A DNA stretch of 17,591 nt from assembly GCA_040881945.1 (NCBI GenBank), contig JBBECF010000148.1:1-17591 (forward strand), written 5' to 3'. Each line of letters opens with the position of its first letter. Positions within the stretch are counted from its first letter, which is position 1. Shown in pieces: positions 7,509 through 14,205 of the stretch. The notes below the pieces were generated by a model. It ran no database searches. It had not been told where the DNA came from and saw only the letters and a program-made list of their open reading frames with translations. Position numbers and translations under genes: made by a program. This DNA comes from JBBECF01 sp040881945 (lineage in GTDB: Bacteria > Pseudomonadota > Alphaproteobacteria > Dongiales > Dongiaceae).

Positions 7509-8228
7509 ATGCCCGAACCAAGCGCGAGAACCCTCGCCGGGTTCGCGTTGTTCGAGGGCCTCGACGAGGACGAGCGCGGCCGTCTCGAGGCCGCCTGCCG
7601 GTGGCGGCAGTACGGCGCCGGGGACAGCATCCTGGAAAGCGGCGGCGTCAGCCGCGACGTCTTTTTCATCCTGGAGGGGGCCGCCAACATCGTCAACTTC
7701 TCGCCGACATTGCGCGAAGTCGCCTATGCGACGGTGCGGACCGGGGACTATTTCGGCGAACTTGCCGCCATCGACCGCGAGCCGCGCTCGGCGAACGTCA
7801 TCGCGGTCGAGGAGTCGCTGGTCGCCGTCATGCCGGCGGACGTCTTCGTCGAGCTGTTGCAGCGCCGCGCCGACGTCACCTTCCGGGTGCTGCAGCACTT
7901 GACGCAGATGGTGCGCGCCGGCGACGCGCGCATCCTCGAGCTGAGCACGCTGGCGGCGACCCAGCGCGTCTATGCCGAGCTGCTGCGCATGGCGGCGCCG
8001 GAACCGGCCGTGCCGGGGCTGTGGGTGATCCGGCCGCTGCCGCCGCTGCGCGACGTCGCCAGCCGGGTCAGCACGACGCGCGAGACGGCGGTGCGCGCGT
8101 TGAGCCAGCTCTACGCCAGCGGCCTCATCCGGCGCAAGGGCCGCAACCTCTATCTCATGGACCGCGCCCGCCTAGCGGAGGCCCTGAAGGACCTGCAGGC
8201 GCATGGCGGCCCGCGCGCCGAGCGATAA
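7509..8228 (+). CDS. Crp/Fnr-family transcription regulator
   Basis: A 239-residue cytoplasmic regulator. Residues 12-125 form a cyclic-nucleotide-binding-type beta barrel with GDYFGELAAIDREPRSANV at 79-97. E84, R93 and S94 occupy the positions that hold the cyclic nucleotide in Crp, so a nucleotide ligand is plausible. A long helix at about 125-145 should form the dimer interface. The C-terminal winged helix is at about 177-217, with recognition helix STTRETAVRALSQLY. The Fnr iron-sulphur cysteines are absent (C30 is the only Cys), so it is not an oxygen sensor of the Fnr kind. The ATG at 7509 is preceded by an AGGGGCGG-like site; the ATG at 7476 would add 11 residues. The next gene, a YhfA-like OsmC protein, starts 34 nt downstream and is probably co-transcribed. 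Confidence 0.9.
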   Translation: MPEPSARTLAGFALFEGLDEDERGRLEAACRWRQYGAGDSILESGGVSRDVFFILEGAANIVNFSPTLREVAYATVRTGDYFGELAAIDREPRSANVIAVEESLVAVMPADVFVELLQRRADVTFRVLQHLTQMVRAGDARILELSTLAATQRVYAELLRMAAPEPAVPGLWVIRPLPPLRDVASRVSTTRETAVRALSQLYASGLIRRKGRNLYLMDRARLAEALKDLQAHGGPRAER

Positions 8229-8262
8229 TCGGCACCGGTAACGATCAAGAAGGCGAGGCGGC

Positions 8263-8685
8263 ATGAAAGCGCGAATCGAATGGGTCCGGGACCGCACCTT
8301 CCTCGGCCAGTCGGGCAGCGGCCACGCCATCGTGCTCGGGACGACGAAGGACGCCGAGGGCCGCAGCATCGGCCCGAGCCCGATGGAGCTGGTGCTGATC
8401 GGCATGGGCGGCTGCACGGCCTTCGACGTGGTCCATATCCTGGAGCGCTCGCGCGAGCCGATCGAGGACTGCGTCGCCGAGCTCGAGGCCGAGCGCGCCG
8501 CCGACGACCCGAAGGTGTTCACGCGCATCCACGTGCATTTCATCGTCAAGGGGCGCGGCCTCAGCCGCGCCAAGGTGGAACGCGCGATCGCGCTGTCCGC
8601 CGAAAAGTACTGCTCGGCCTCGGCCATGCTCGCCAAGACCGCGACGATCACCCACGACCTGGAGTTGATCGACGGCGCCGAATAG
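8263..8685 (+). CDS. OsmC-family protein, YhfA-like
   Basis: A 140-residue cytoplasmic protein that fits the OsmC/Ohr fold along its full length. The two redox cysteines of the family are C51 in GMGGCTAFD and C117 in AEKYCSAS. The opening, the PSPMELVL motif (39-46), HFIVKGRGL and the ending around ITHDLEL closely follow E. coli YhfA as I remember it. OsmC and Ohr enzymes reduce organic hydroperoxides with the cysteine pair, but the role of YhfA itself is not settled, so I do not assign a substrate. A good ribosome binding site (AAGGCGAGG) precedes the ATG at 8263. It lies 34 nt after the Crp/Fnr regulator and is probably in its operon; E. coli also has yhfA beside crp, though divergent there. 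Confidence 0.9.
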   Translation: MKARIEWVRDRTFLGQSGSGHAIVLGTTKDAEGRSIGPSPMELVLIGMGGCTAFDVVHILERSREPIEDCVAELEAERAADDPKVFTRIHVHFIVKGRGLSRAKVERAIALSAEKYCSASAMLAKTATITHDLELIDGAE

Positions 8686-8695
8686 GCGGCACGGC

Positions 8696-8710
8696 GGGCC
8701 GCGCCGGCCC
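8696..8710. terminator. Candidate bidirectional hairpin between convergent genes
   Basis: GGGCCG (8696-8701) and CGGCCC (8705-8710) pair perfectly around a CGC loop. The hairpin lies in the 51-nt gap between the convergent OsmC and VOC genes, where a shared terminator is expected. No T-run is present on either strand. Confidence 0.35.
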
Positions 8711-8736
8711 ACCGCGCGAGGGGCCCTAACAGCCTG

Positions 8737-9222
8737 CTAGACGCGCTTCGCCGCCTGCCAGGAGGCAAGCGCCTGCCGGGCCGCGCGCCCGACCCGCTCG
8801 CGCTCTTCGCGGTCTCTCTCGACGGTCCTTGCCGTCAGTTCGATGACGTAGCCGTTCGGGTCCCTGAAATAGATCGACCGAATGAAGCCGTGGTCGGAAA
8901 TGCCCCGCGTTTCGATCCCCCGGGCCTTGCCCTTCGCGAGCATGGCATGCAGCGTCGCGTCGTCCACCTCGAGGGCGATGTGCAGGTCGTAATCGTGCTG
9001 GTCCTTGAACGCGAAGGGCTGGCCGGGAGCCTCGAAGAAGGCGAGGAACGAGCCGTCGCCCATCTCGTAGAAGCTGTGCAGCACGTCGGCCTTGCGGCCC
9101 GTCTTGGTCTCCGCGATCGCGAAGGCGTCGGCGAGCCGCAGGCCGAGGAAATCCTCGTAGAAGCGCCGCGTCTCCTCGGAATCGCGGCAGCGATAGGCGT
9201 TGTGGTGCAGGCCCTTGATCAT
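8737..9222 (-). CDS. VOC-superfamily (glyoxalase/extradiol dioxygenase fold) protein
   Basis: A 161-residue cytoplasmic protein with the paired beta-alpha-beta-beta-beta modules of the vicinal oxygen chelate fold. The start (GLHHNAYRCRDSEETRRFYEDFLGL) is typical of the first module. The second module contains DLHIALEVDD and IRSIYFRDPNGYVIELT. Candidate metal ligands are H6 or H7, E64, H81 and E128. Family members include glyoxalase I, dioxygenases, epimerases and fosfomycin-resistance proteins, and the sequence does not discriminate between them. The last 30 residues form a charged helix rich in Glu and Arg. A strong GGAGGAGG precedes the ATG at 9222. It starts only 28 nt after the phosphorylase gene on the same strand, so the two are almost certainly one operon. 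Confidence 0.85.
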   Translation of the reverse strand: MIKGLHHNAYRCRDSEETRRFYEDFLGLRLADAFAIAETKTGRKADVLHSFYEMGDGSFLAFFEAPGQPFAFKDQHDYDLHIALEVDDATLHAMLAKGKARGIETRGISDHGFIRSIYFRDPNGYVIELTARTVERDREERERVGRAARQALASWQAAKRV

Positions 9223-9250
9223 CAGGGGCGTCCTCCTCCGGTCGTCCGCG

Positions 9251-10150
9251 TCATCGCCGGCCGCTTGGACCGTCCTTGGCGATCGTCGCGTAGTCGGCCG
9301 GGCGTTCGACGCGATAGCCGGCGCAGCCGCAGTCGTCGTTCAGGACCGCCTGCGCCATGCTCCGCAGGCTGATGCGCGACGCCGCCTCGGCAAGGTCCGC
9401 GTGGATTCCGTCCAGCGCCTCGCCGCCGCCCGGGACGACGCCGTCCTCGTAGCACACGACGTAACTCGCGCTGACGAAACAGGCGCCGATCTCGCGCGCC
9501 GCGGTGGCCTCCGGGCCGATGCTCTGATTGATCGCGTCGGCGCCGAGCTGGCGGTAGGCGTTCGCCTCGGCGCGGCTGGTGAAGCGCGGCCCCCAATTAT
9601 GCGCGACCACGATCCGGTCGGCCGGCCCGAACACCCGGCCGGGGGCCGGCCACAGCTCTTGCGCGATCCGCGCCACGCCGCCGCCGAGCGCCGGGCAGAA
9701 CATCTGGTTGGCGAAGCACAGGTGCCGGAAGCGCCCGTCCAGGACCGAGTATTGCGTCTGGGAGAAGTCGATGACGTCGCCCGGCAGAATGAAGTCGCGC
9801 GGCCGCAGCGCCTTGTTGAGCGAGCCGCAGGTGCTGTCGGCGACGACCTTCCTGACGCCCGCCTGGGCAAGGACCCAGACCACCCGCCGGTGCGCCGAAT
9901 GATCGATCGCGTCGATCGGCCAGCCATGGGAGAAGACGTTGAGGAACCGTCGCGGCCGCCCGTCGGCGGTGGCGCGGCCGTCGAGCTCGATGAGCTGCCA
10001 ATTGTCGGTGCGTCCCCACGGCGTGTCGAAGGCGAGGCCGCGTTCGACGACGCGGACGCCGGGCTCCTCGAGGTCGTCGGGGAAGCGGACACCCCAGCCG
10101 GCGCTGCCGGAGAGCAGGGCGAAGGGCGTCTGCGGGATGCCGTGGCTCAT
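9251..10150 (-). CDS. Nucleoside phosphorylase of the MTA/purine phosphorylase family
   Basis: A 299-residue cytoplasmic protein matching the trimeric purine/5'-methylthioadenosine phosphorylase family, which splits nucleosides with phosphate to a base and ribose-1-phosphate. Correspondences in order are the phosphate-site SGSAGWG (14-20), FSHGWPIDAIDHSAH (73-87), DSTCGSLN (105-112), LPGDVIDFSQ (122-131) and GADAINQSIGPEATAAREIG (203-222). In classical members the last block reads GM(T)xxPEA with a Met near the ribose; here it reads INQSIGPEA, so substrate preference may differ from methylthioadenosine. AGGAG lies just upstream of the ATG at 10150; in-frame codons further upstream have no such site. 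It leads a two-gene operon with the VOC protein and is divergent from a polyamine-type binding protein, which would fit salvage of a polyamine-synthesis by-product; that link is inference. Confidence 0.8.
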   Translation of the reverse strand: MSHGIPQTPFALLSGSAGWGVRFPDDLEEPGVRVVERGLAFDTPWGRTDNWQLIELDGRATADGRPRRFLNVFSHGWPIDAIDHSAHRRVVWVLAQAGVRKVVADSTCGSLNKALRPRDFILPGDVIDFSQTQYSVLDGRFRHLCFANQMFCPALGGGVARIAQELWPAPGRVFGPADRIVVAHNWGPRFTSRAEANAYRQLGADAINQSIGPEATAAREIGACFVSASYVVCYEDGVVPGGGEALDGIHADLAEAASRISLRSMAQAVLNDDCGCAGYRVERPADYATIAKDGPSGRR

Positions 10151-10212
10151 CGGGCGGCTCCTGGTCAAGCGACGCTCCCGGCCGCGTCGGGACGGGCGCC
10201 GACCTTCTTGCT

Positions 10213-10242
10213 CGTATACCAGCCGCGGCCCGGTCCGTATAC
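10213..10242. promoter_or_regulatory. Tandem CGTATAC repeats in the divergent promoter region
   Basis: CGTATAC occurs at 10213-10219 and again at 10236-10242, 23 bp apart, or about two turns of the helix. Each copy contains the palindrome GTATAC. They sit in the 188-nt gap between the phosphorylase operon and the divergent binding-protein gene. They could be paired operator sites. TATACT at 10238-10243 could also serve as a plus-strand -10 box, but no matching -35 is visible. Confidence 0.35.
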
Positions 10243-10338
10243 TGGCCGATCGTCGGGGCGGGCCGGGCCGGTATCGCGGGCGCCGACGGTGCCGCAACGA
10301 ACGAGTGCGGCCAACGGAAAATGGGAGGACAGGGAGAC

Positions 10339-11421
10339 ATGAGCGAACGGAAACGTCTTGCCGCGACGGCGGTCGCGCGGCGCCTCGCCTTGGCGGTCGC
10401 GGCCGCCGCGGTCGCGTCGGCGGGGGCCGCGGCGAAGGAGCTGCACGTGCTCAACTGGCAGGGTTGGGGCACCGACCAGCCCTTCGCCATCGAACAGTTC
10501 GAGAAAGACAGCGGCGTGAAGATCGTCCACGACTACATCACGTCGTTTCCCGAAATGTTCACGAAGCTGCATACCAACCCGGGCGTCTACGACGTGGTGA
10601 TCATCAACACGGCCTATACGCTTCAGGCCGCCGACCAAGGGCTGATCGAACCGGTCGACGTGAGCCGGCTCAAGAATTTCGGCGATCTCTTCGCGAACAT
10701 GCGCGACACGCCCCACCTCAACCGCGACGGCAAGGTCTATGGCGTCGCCTGGATCTGGGGCGGCACGTCCGTGACCTACGACACCGACGTGTTTGCGACG
10801 CCGCCCAAATCGGTGCAGGTGCTGTGGGACCCGAAGCATGCCGGCCGCGTCTGCTGGCGCGACAGCCCGGAGGACTCGGTCCGCTTCGCGGCCATCGCCA
10901 CCGGCCAGGACGCCGAGGCGCCGGCGGACATGGACGCCATCCGCCAGAAGCTGCGCGACCTCAAGCCGCAGATCAAGGCCTTCTGGAAGTCGGAGGACGA
11001 GTGGCTGAAGTTGGTGGCCGCCAAGCAGTGCGACGTCTCGATCGTGTGGACCGACTCGACGGAAAAGGCCAAGGAGAATTTCAAGCTTCCGGTCACCTTC
11101 ATGGTTCCCGACGAAGGCGCGCTCGCCTGGCGCGACGGCCTGTCGATCGCCAAGGACGCGCCGAACCGTGACGCGGCCTACGCCTTCATCGACTACATGA
11201 CGAGCCCGGCGTTCTATGCGGGCTGGGCCAAGGCCGGCGGCGCGCCGGTGACGGCGAACGCGGTCGCGATCAACGAGCTGTCGGCGGACTCGCTGACCCG
11301 GAAGGTGCTGGGCGATCCGGCGAACGTCGCGCGTCTGCGCTTCCAGGGGCCGTTGTCCGACGAGCAGCGGCAGGTCTATCTCGACCTCTGGGAGGAGACC
11401 AAGACCTACTACGCCGAATGA
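10339..11421 (+). CDS. Polyamine-type ABC transporter substrate-binding protein (PotD-like)
   Basis: A 360-residue exported binding protein. The Sec-type signal peptide has a basic start (SERKR), a long Ala-rich core and a likely cleavage near AAA|KEL at about residue 32. The mature protein begins ELHVLNWQGWG, the standard opening of spermidine/putrescine-type binding proteins (family 1). Further family features are FEKDSGVKIVHDYITS, YDVVIINTAYT, GVAWIWGGTSVTYDTDVF and the C-terminal PNRDAAYAFIDYMTSPAF. The ligand could be a polyamine or a related small cation. The start at 10339 follows GGAGGACAGGGAG; the ATG at 10321 lies upstream of that site. No permease or ATPase gene is nearby, so it is an orphan component in this window. 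A strong hairpin follows 12 nt after the stop. Confidence 0.88.
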   Translation: MSERKRLAATAVARRLALAVAAAAVASAGAAAKELHVLNWQGWGTDQPFAIEQFEKDSGVKIVHDYITSFPEMFTKLHTNPGVYDVVIINTAYTLQAADQGLIEPVDVSRLKNFGDLFANMRDTPHLNRDGKVYGVAWIWGGTSVTYDTDVFATPPKSVQVLWDPKHAGRVCWRDSPEDSVRFAAIATGQDAEAPADMDAIRQKLRDLKPQIKAFWKSEDEWLKLVAAKQCDVSIVWTDSTEKAKENFKLPVTFMVPDEGALAWRDGLSIAKDAPNRDAAYAFIDYMTSPAFYAGWAKAGGAPVTANAVAINELSADSLTRKVLGDPANVARLRFQGPLSDEQRQVYLDLWEETKTYYAE

Positions 11422-11433
11422 CCGGCGACGGGA

Positions 11434-11456
11434 CCCGGCCGCCGCGCGCGGCCGGG
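11434..11456 (+). terminator. GC-rich hairpin after the binding-protein gene
   Basis: CCCGGCCG (11434-11441) pairs perfectly with CGGCCGGG (11449-11456) around a seven-base loop. It lies 12 nt after the binding-protein stop and 58 nt before the next gene, where a terminator is expected. Only scattered T bases follow, as is common in high-GC genomes. Confidence 0.55.
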
Positions 11457-11514
11457 CCTCGTTCCGGCTCGCGGCGCCCTGACGGGCGCGCCGTGGGCGT
11501 AAGGGGCGGCTGAG

Positions 11515-12225
11515 ATGGCGCAACTGGTCCTGCTGCGGCACGGAGAAAGCGTCTGGAACCGCGCCAACCGGTTCACCGGCTGGATCGACGTCGATCTCAG
11601 CGAGCGCGGGATCGAGGAGGCGCACCGCTCCGCCCGCCTGCTGCTCGAGCACGGCTTCCAGCCGGACCTCTGCTACACCTCGGTGCTCAAGCGGGCGATC
11701 CGCACGCTGTGGATCGTGCTCGACGACATGGACCTGATGTGGCTGCCGGTGGAAACGAACTGGCGGCTGAACGAGCGCCATTACGGCGCGCTGCAGGGCC
11801 TGTCCAAGGCCGAGACGACGGAGCGGGTCGGCGCGGCGCAGGTGCGGGAATGGCGGCGCAGCTACGCGACCCGGCCGCCGCCGCTCGATGAAACGGATGA
11901 CAACTTTCCCGGCCGCGACCGGCGCTACGCCGGGCTCGATCCCGGCCAACTGCCGCGCGGCGAGAGCCTGAAGGACACGGTCGCGCGCGTCCTGCCCTAT
12001 TGGCACGCGGCGATCGCGCCGCAGCTCCGCGCCGGCCGCAAGGTGTTGATCTCGGCGCACGGCAACAGCCTGCGCGGCCTCGTGAAATATCTCGACGTCA
12101 TCGCCGATGACGACATCCCCGGCGTCGAGATCCCGACCGGGGTGCCGCTCGCCTACGATCTCGACGGCGACTTGCGCCCGACCTCCCGCGGTTATCTGAG
12201 CGAAGCAAAACCCGACGGGGCATAA
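11515..12225 (+). CDS. gpmA: 2,3-bisphosphoglycerate-dependent phosphoglycerate mutase
   Basis: A 236-residue cytoplasmic glycolytic enzyme interconverting 3- and 2-phosphoglycerate through a phosphohistidine. The RHGES motif at 8-12 gives the phosphorylated His (H9). The following block NRANRFTGWIDVDLSERG is characteristic of GpmA. LNERHYGALQGLSK (85-98) carries the acid/base Glu (E87), and SAHGNSLRGLVKYLD (180-194) carries the second His (H182). Full length matches the dPGM form apart from a short C-terminus. The ATG at 11515 has a GGGCGG-like site upstream. It is separated from the binding-protein gene by a hairpin, so it probably has its own promoter. A hairpin also follows its stop codon. 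Confidence 0.95.
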   Translation: MAQLVLLRHGESVWNRANRFTGWIDVDLSERGIEEAHRSARLLLEHGFQPDLCYTSVLKRAIRTLWIVLDDMDLMWLPVETNWRLNERHYGALQGLSKAETTERVGAAQVREWRRSYATRPPPLDETDDNFPGRDRRYAGLDPGQLPRGESLKDTVARVLPYWHAAIAPQLRAGRKVLISAHGNSLRGLVKYLDVIADDDIPGVEIPTGVPLAYDLDGDLRPTSRGYLSEAKPDGA

Positions 12226-12230
12226 GCCCG

Positions 12231-12255
12231 CGCCGGCGGCCTAGGCCGCCCGGCG
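12231..12255 (+). terminator. Strong hairpin after gpmA
   Basis: The outer arms CGCCGG (12231-12236) and CCGGCG (12250-12255) pair perfectly. The inner part is nearly continuous around CGGCCTAGGCCG, with one unpaired C; alternatively 12235-12250 forms a 16-bp perfect palindrome. It begins five bases after the gpmA stop. No T-tract follows directly. Confidence 0.5.
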
Positions 12256-12392
12256 CCGCCGAACGGATCGGCAAACCTCAAAAAACTAGGTCCACGCGAG
12301 CCGAGGCCGCCGGTCGCGCCTGCCCCGGTCGGGCTCGGCGTCGGGAACCGGCGCGTGAAATCTCCACGGGAATCGAGGCGTTTATCTTTGGT

Positions 12393-12408
12393 TTACCAAT
12401 AATGGTAA
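12393..12408. promoter_or_regulatory. Inverted repeat TTACCA-ATAA-TGGTAA
   Basis: A perfect six-base inverted repeat around a four-base spacer, lying in AT-rich DNA about 140 nt upstream of the M48 protease start. Its size and symmetry suit a dimeric regulator, but no regulator is identified. Confidence 0.35.
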
Positions 12409-12504
12409 CGCCTTGTTCATTGTATTTCCAAGTCATGCCTTGTCGATCTGGCGGCTATATCTTGTCTAGATTTACCTTTTATCAGCAAATTTCGTGTTTT
12501 CTAT

Positions 12505-12524
12505 CGTCGGTCCTCCCTCCGACG
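12505..12524 (+). other. 5' leader hairpin before the M48 protease gene
   Basis: CGTCGG (12505-12510) pairs with CCGACG (12519-12524) around the pyrimidine loop TCCTCCCT. It ends 16 nt before the ATG and just before a weak AAGG (12528-12531). The loop TCCTCC is an anti-Shine-Dalgarno-like sequence, so a role in translation is possible but unproven. Confidence 0.3.
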
Positions 12525-12540
12525 AACAAGGTATGTTCCG

Positions 12541-13497
12541 ATGCGCCAGATAGGCCCCATCGCCCTCCTCCTCTTCGCAGCCGCCTGCTCAGCCACGACG
12601 CAACGCGCGGCGCTCACCGATTCCGACGTGGCCGCCGAGATGGCGGTCCAGAAGAACCTGATCCTGGAGCAGTCCGTCGAGGAACAGGCGCGCCTCGACT
12701 CCCTCGGCTTCAGCCTCATGCGCGGCGCCGCCGAGCTGTGCGGCGACGATACGAAGCCCAGCTACGGCCTCACTCTCGCCACCGAGCACAGCTTCGGGGC
12801 CGACAAGCGCGGCGCGGCGCGCGCCGCCCTCGGTCTCGACGAGCAGCTTCGCGTCCTGCATGTCGCACCCGATTCGCCGGCCGATCGCGCCGGCCTGCAA
12901 GTGGGCGATCCGATCCTGGCGCTCGACGGCGCGGCCGTCGCACCCGGCGTCGCCGGGGCAAAGGCCGCCGCCGCGACCCTGGACTCCGGCCGGCCGATAA
13001 CGCTAGCGCTCGGCGGCGCGTCGCCGCGCGCGGTCGGCCTCGCCGCGGTCGAGATCTGCGACTATCCGATCGAGGTTTCGAGCCGTCCCGGCGTCAACGC
13101 CTATGCCACCGGCAACCGGATCGTCGTCACCCGCGAGATGATGTGGTTCGCCGACGACATGGAACTCGCCCTCGTGCTTTCGCACGAGCTGGCGCACCAC
13201 GTCATGAACCACGTCGGCTCCTTCATCGGCGCCGCCGCGCCCCGGATCGAGCTGGAGGCGGAGGCCGACTATGTCGGGCTCTACATCATGGCGCGCGCCG
13301 GCTACGCGATCGACGAGGCGCCGCAGTTCTGGCGCCGCGTCGCGGTATCGTTCCCGACGACGACGGCCAAGACGAACAGCCACCCGGAGACGCCGCGCCG
13401 CTTCCTGGCGTTGGCCAAGACCGTCGACGAAATCAACGCCAAGATCGTCGCCGGCCGGCCGCTCGAACCGAACACGCGGCGCGACGGCAACGGCTGA
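12541..13497 (+). CDS. M48-family metalloprotease lipoprotein with inserted PDZ domain
   Basis: A 318-residue exported protein. The short N-terminus (MRQIGPIALLLFAAAC) ends in a weak lipobox with C16 as the likely lipidated residue, so it should be anchored in the periplasm. The zinc motif HELAHH is at 215-220 and the third-ligand segment ELEAEADYVG is at 237-246, as in M48 peptidases (BepA/Oma1/HtpX group). The block GVNAYATGNRIVVTREMM (184-201) is the usual M48 strand before the active-site helix. Residues 101-160 (VLHVAPDSPADRAGLQVGDPILALDG) form a PDZ domain placed before the protease core. A role in envelope protein quality control is likely from the family but not proven. It follows the AT-rich intergenic region, and only AAGG stands as ribosome binding site. 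Confidence 0.88.
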   Translation: MRQIGPIALLLFAAACSATTQRAALTDSDVAAEMAVQKNLILEQSVEEQARLDSLGFSLMRGAAELCGDDTKPSYGLTLATEHSFGADKRGAARAALGLDEQLRVLHVAPDSPADRAGLQVGDPILALDGAAVAPGVAGAKAAAATLDSGRPITLALGGASPRAVGLAAVEICDYPIEVSSRPGVNAYATGNRIVVTREMMWFADDMELALVLSHELAHHVMNHVGSFIGAAAPRIELEAEADYVGLYIMARAGYAIDEAPQFWRRVAVSFPTTTAKTNSHPETPRRFLALAKTVDEINAKIVAGRPLEPNTRRDGNG

Positions 13498-13590
13498 CCG
13501 CACGCCCGCCGGCCGCGCTCGTCCGCCTTGCACGGCGGCGCCCCCGGCCGTAATGTTGGGGGTGGGCGACCGTTCGGCGGAGGTCACGCC

Positions 13591-13788
13591 ATCACCACGC
13601 ACTACACCGTCGGCATGAATCTCGGCGGCAAGTCGCAGCACGTCACGGTCGAGGCCGAGGACGCGCTCATCGCCGCCCTCAAGGCCAAGCACGAACGGCC
13701 GCAGGCGGCGATCACCTACGTGCGCAAGCAGAACAAGCGCGGCGACCGCCGCCATCCGCATCTGGGCCTGCGCGACGAGCCGGCCTGA
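13591..13788 (+). CDS. Small conserved-looking protein, probably starting at ATC
   Basis: I do not recognise a family with certainty. Read from 13591 the product has 65 residues, rich in charged residues, with VTVEAEDALIAALKAKHERP as a likely strand-helix core and a basic tail (YVRKQNKRGDRRHPH). No ATG, GTG or TTG lies at a suitable distance behind the only good ribosome binding site. GGCGGAGG ends at 13583, seven bases before an ATC at 13591 that opens the frame as I/M-TTHYTVGMNL. The first in-frame ATG (13615) has no ribosome site and would cut off THYTVG. A TTG at 13528 gives 86 residues but adds a low-complexity Gly-rich start. Single gene between the M48 protease and the exported protein. 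Real but of unknown function is my best reading. Confidence 0.55.
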   Translation: MTTHYTVGMNLGGKSQHVTVEAEDALIAALKAKHERPQAAITYVRKQNKRGDRRHPHLGLRDEPA

Positions 13789-13843
13789 GGACGTCGCGAC
13801 AACGTACCCTTGCCGGCGACCCACCCGACGACGAGGAGCGACC

Positions 13844-14182
13844 ATGACCTTTTGCGACAGGGGACGATCGGCAGCCGCGGTTTCGGCGCTGGCGGCGGCG
13901 CTTCTAGCGGCGTCGCCGGCGGCGGCCGCGGAAAACCAGTGCGCGCCGACGGTCGACGCGAAACTGACCGAGCTCGGCATCGACCGCGCGGACGTCGCCA
14001 ACATCGGCTACGGCGCACGCACCCGGTCGGAGGGGCGCGGCGAGAAGGTCATCGCCATCGACGCCTGGGTCGATTTTTCCTCCTGCCAGGGATCGCTGGT
14101 GATCAAGATGCGGCCGAACTGCGCCTTCCGCGACCTCTACACCCGCGGCGGGTGCTCGCTCGACCAGTTGCGGACTCGGTAA
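13844..14182 (+). CDS. Small exported cysteine-containing protein of unknown function
   Basis: A 112-residue protein with a clear Sec signal peptide: basic start, Ala-rich core from about residue 10 to 28, and likely cleavage at AAA|AEN near 29. The mature part of about 83 residues has four cysteines (C33, C81, C93, C104), which could form two disulphides in the periplasm. It also contains VIAIDAWVDFSSCQGSLVIKM, likely beta strands. GAGGAG is placed correctly before the ATG at 13844. I do not recognise the family. It directly precedes the first recombinase fragment and may mark the last gene of the native chromosome before the island. Confidence 0.7.
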   Translation: MTFCDRGRSAAAVSALAAALLAASPAAAAENQCAPTVDAKLTELGIDRADVANIGYGARTRSEGRGEKVIAIDAWVDFSSCQGSLVIKMRPNCAFRDLYTRGGCSLDQLRTR

Positions 14183-14205
14183 GGCGCGGCCCCGCCCGGC
14201 CCCGG

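Larger units (their letters stand above)
12226..12540. other. 315-nt intergenic region with AT-rich promoter-like core
   Basis: There is no convincing gene here. After the gpmA hairpin come about 100 GC-rich bases, then about 130 conspicuously AT-rich bases (roughly 12380-12510). This is the strongest AT-rich stretch in the left 14 kb. It holds an inverted repeat at 12393-12408 and a hairpin at 12505-12524. It most likely carries the promoter and control sites of the M48 protease gene at 12541. I could not fix a -35/-10 pair with correct spacing. Confidence 0.5.

Noticed and set aside
10208..10243. Possible promoter TTGCTC ... TATACT
   Set aside because: The spacer would be 24 bases, far from the 16-18 needed, so I list only the repeats.
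10165..12060. 631-codon minus-strand frame opposite the binding protein and gpmA
   Set aside because: Both plus-strand genes have full catalytic or family motifs and ribosome sites; the antisense frame has neither.
12402..13553. Plus-strand frame beginning in the AT-rich leader
   Set aside because: It is out of frame with the M48 protease, turns Arg-rich where it overlaps it and has no ribosome site.
14020..14040. Partial resemblance to the tRNA 3' end (GCACCCGG) inside the exported-protein gene
   Set aside because: Only a short GC-rich match within a coding sequence; too weak for an attachment site.
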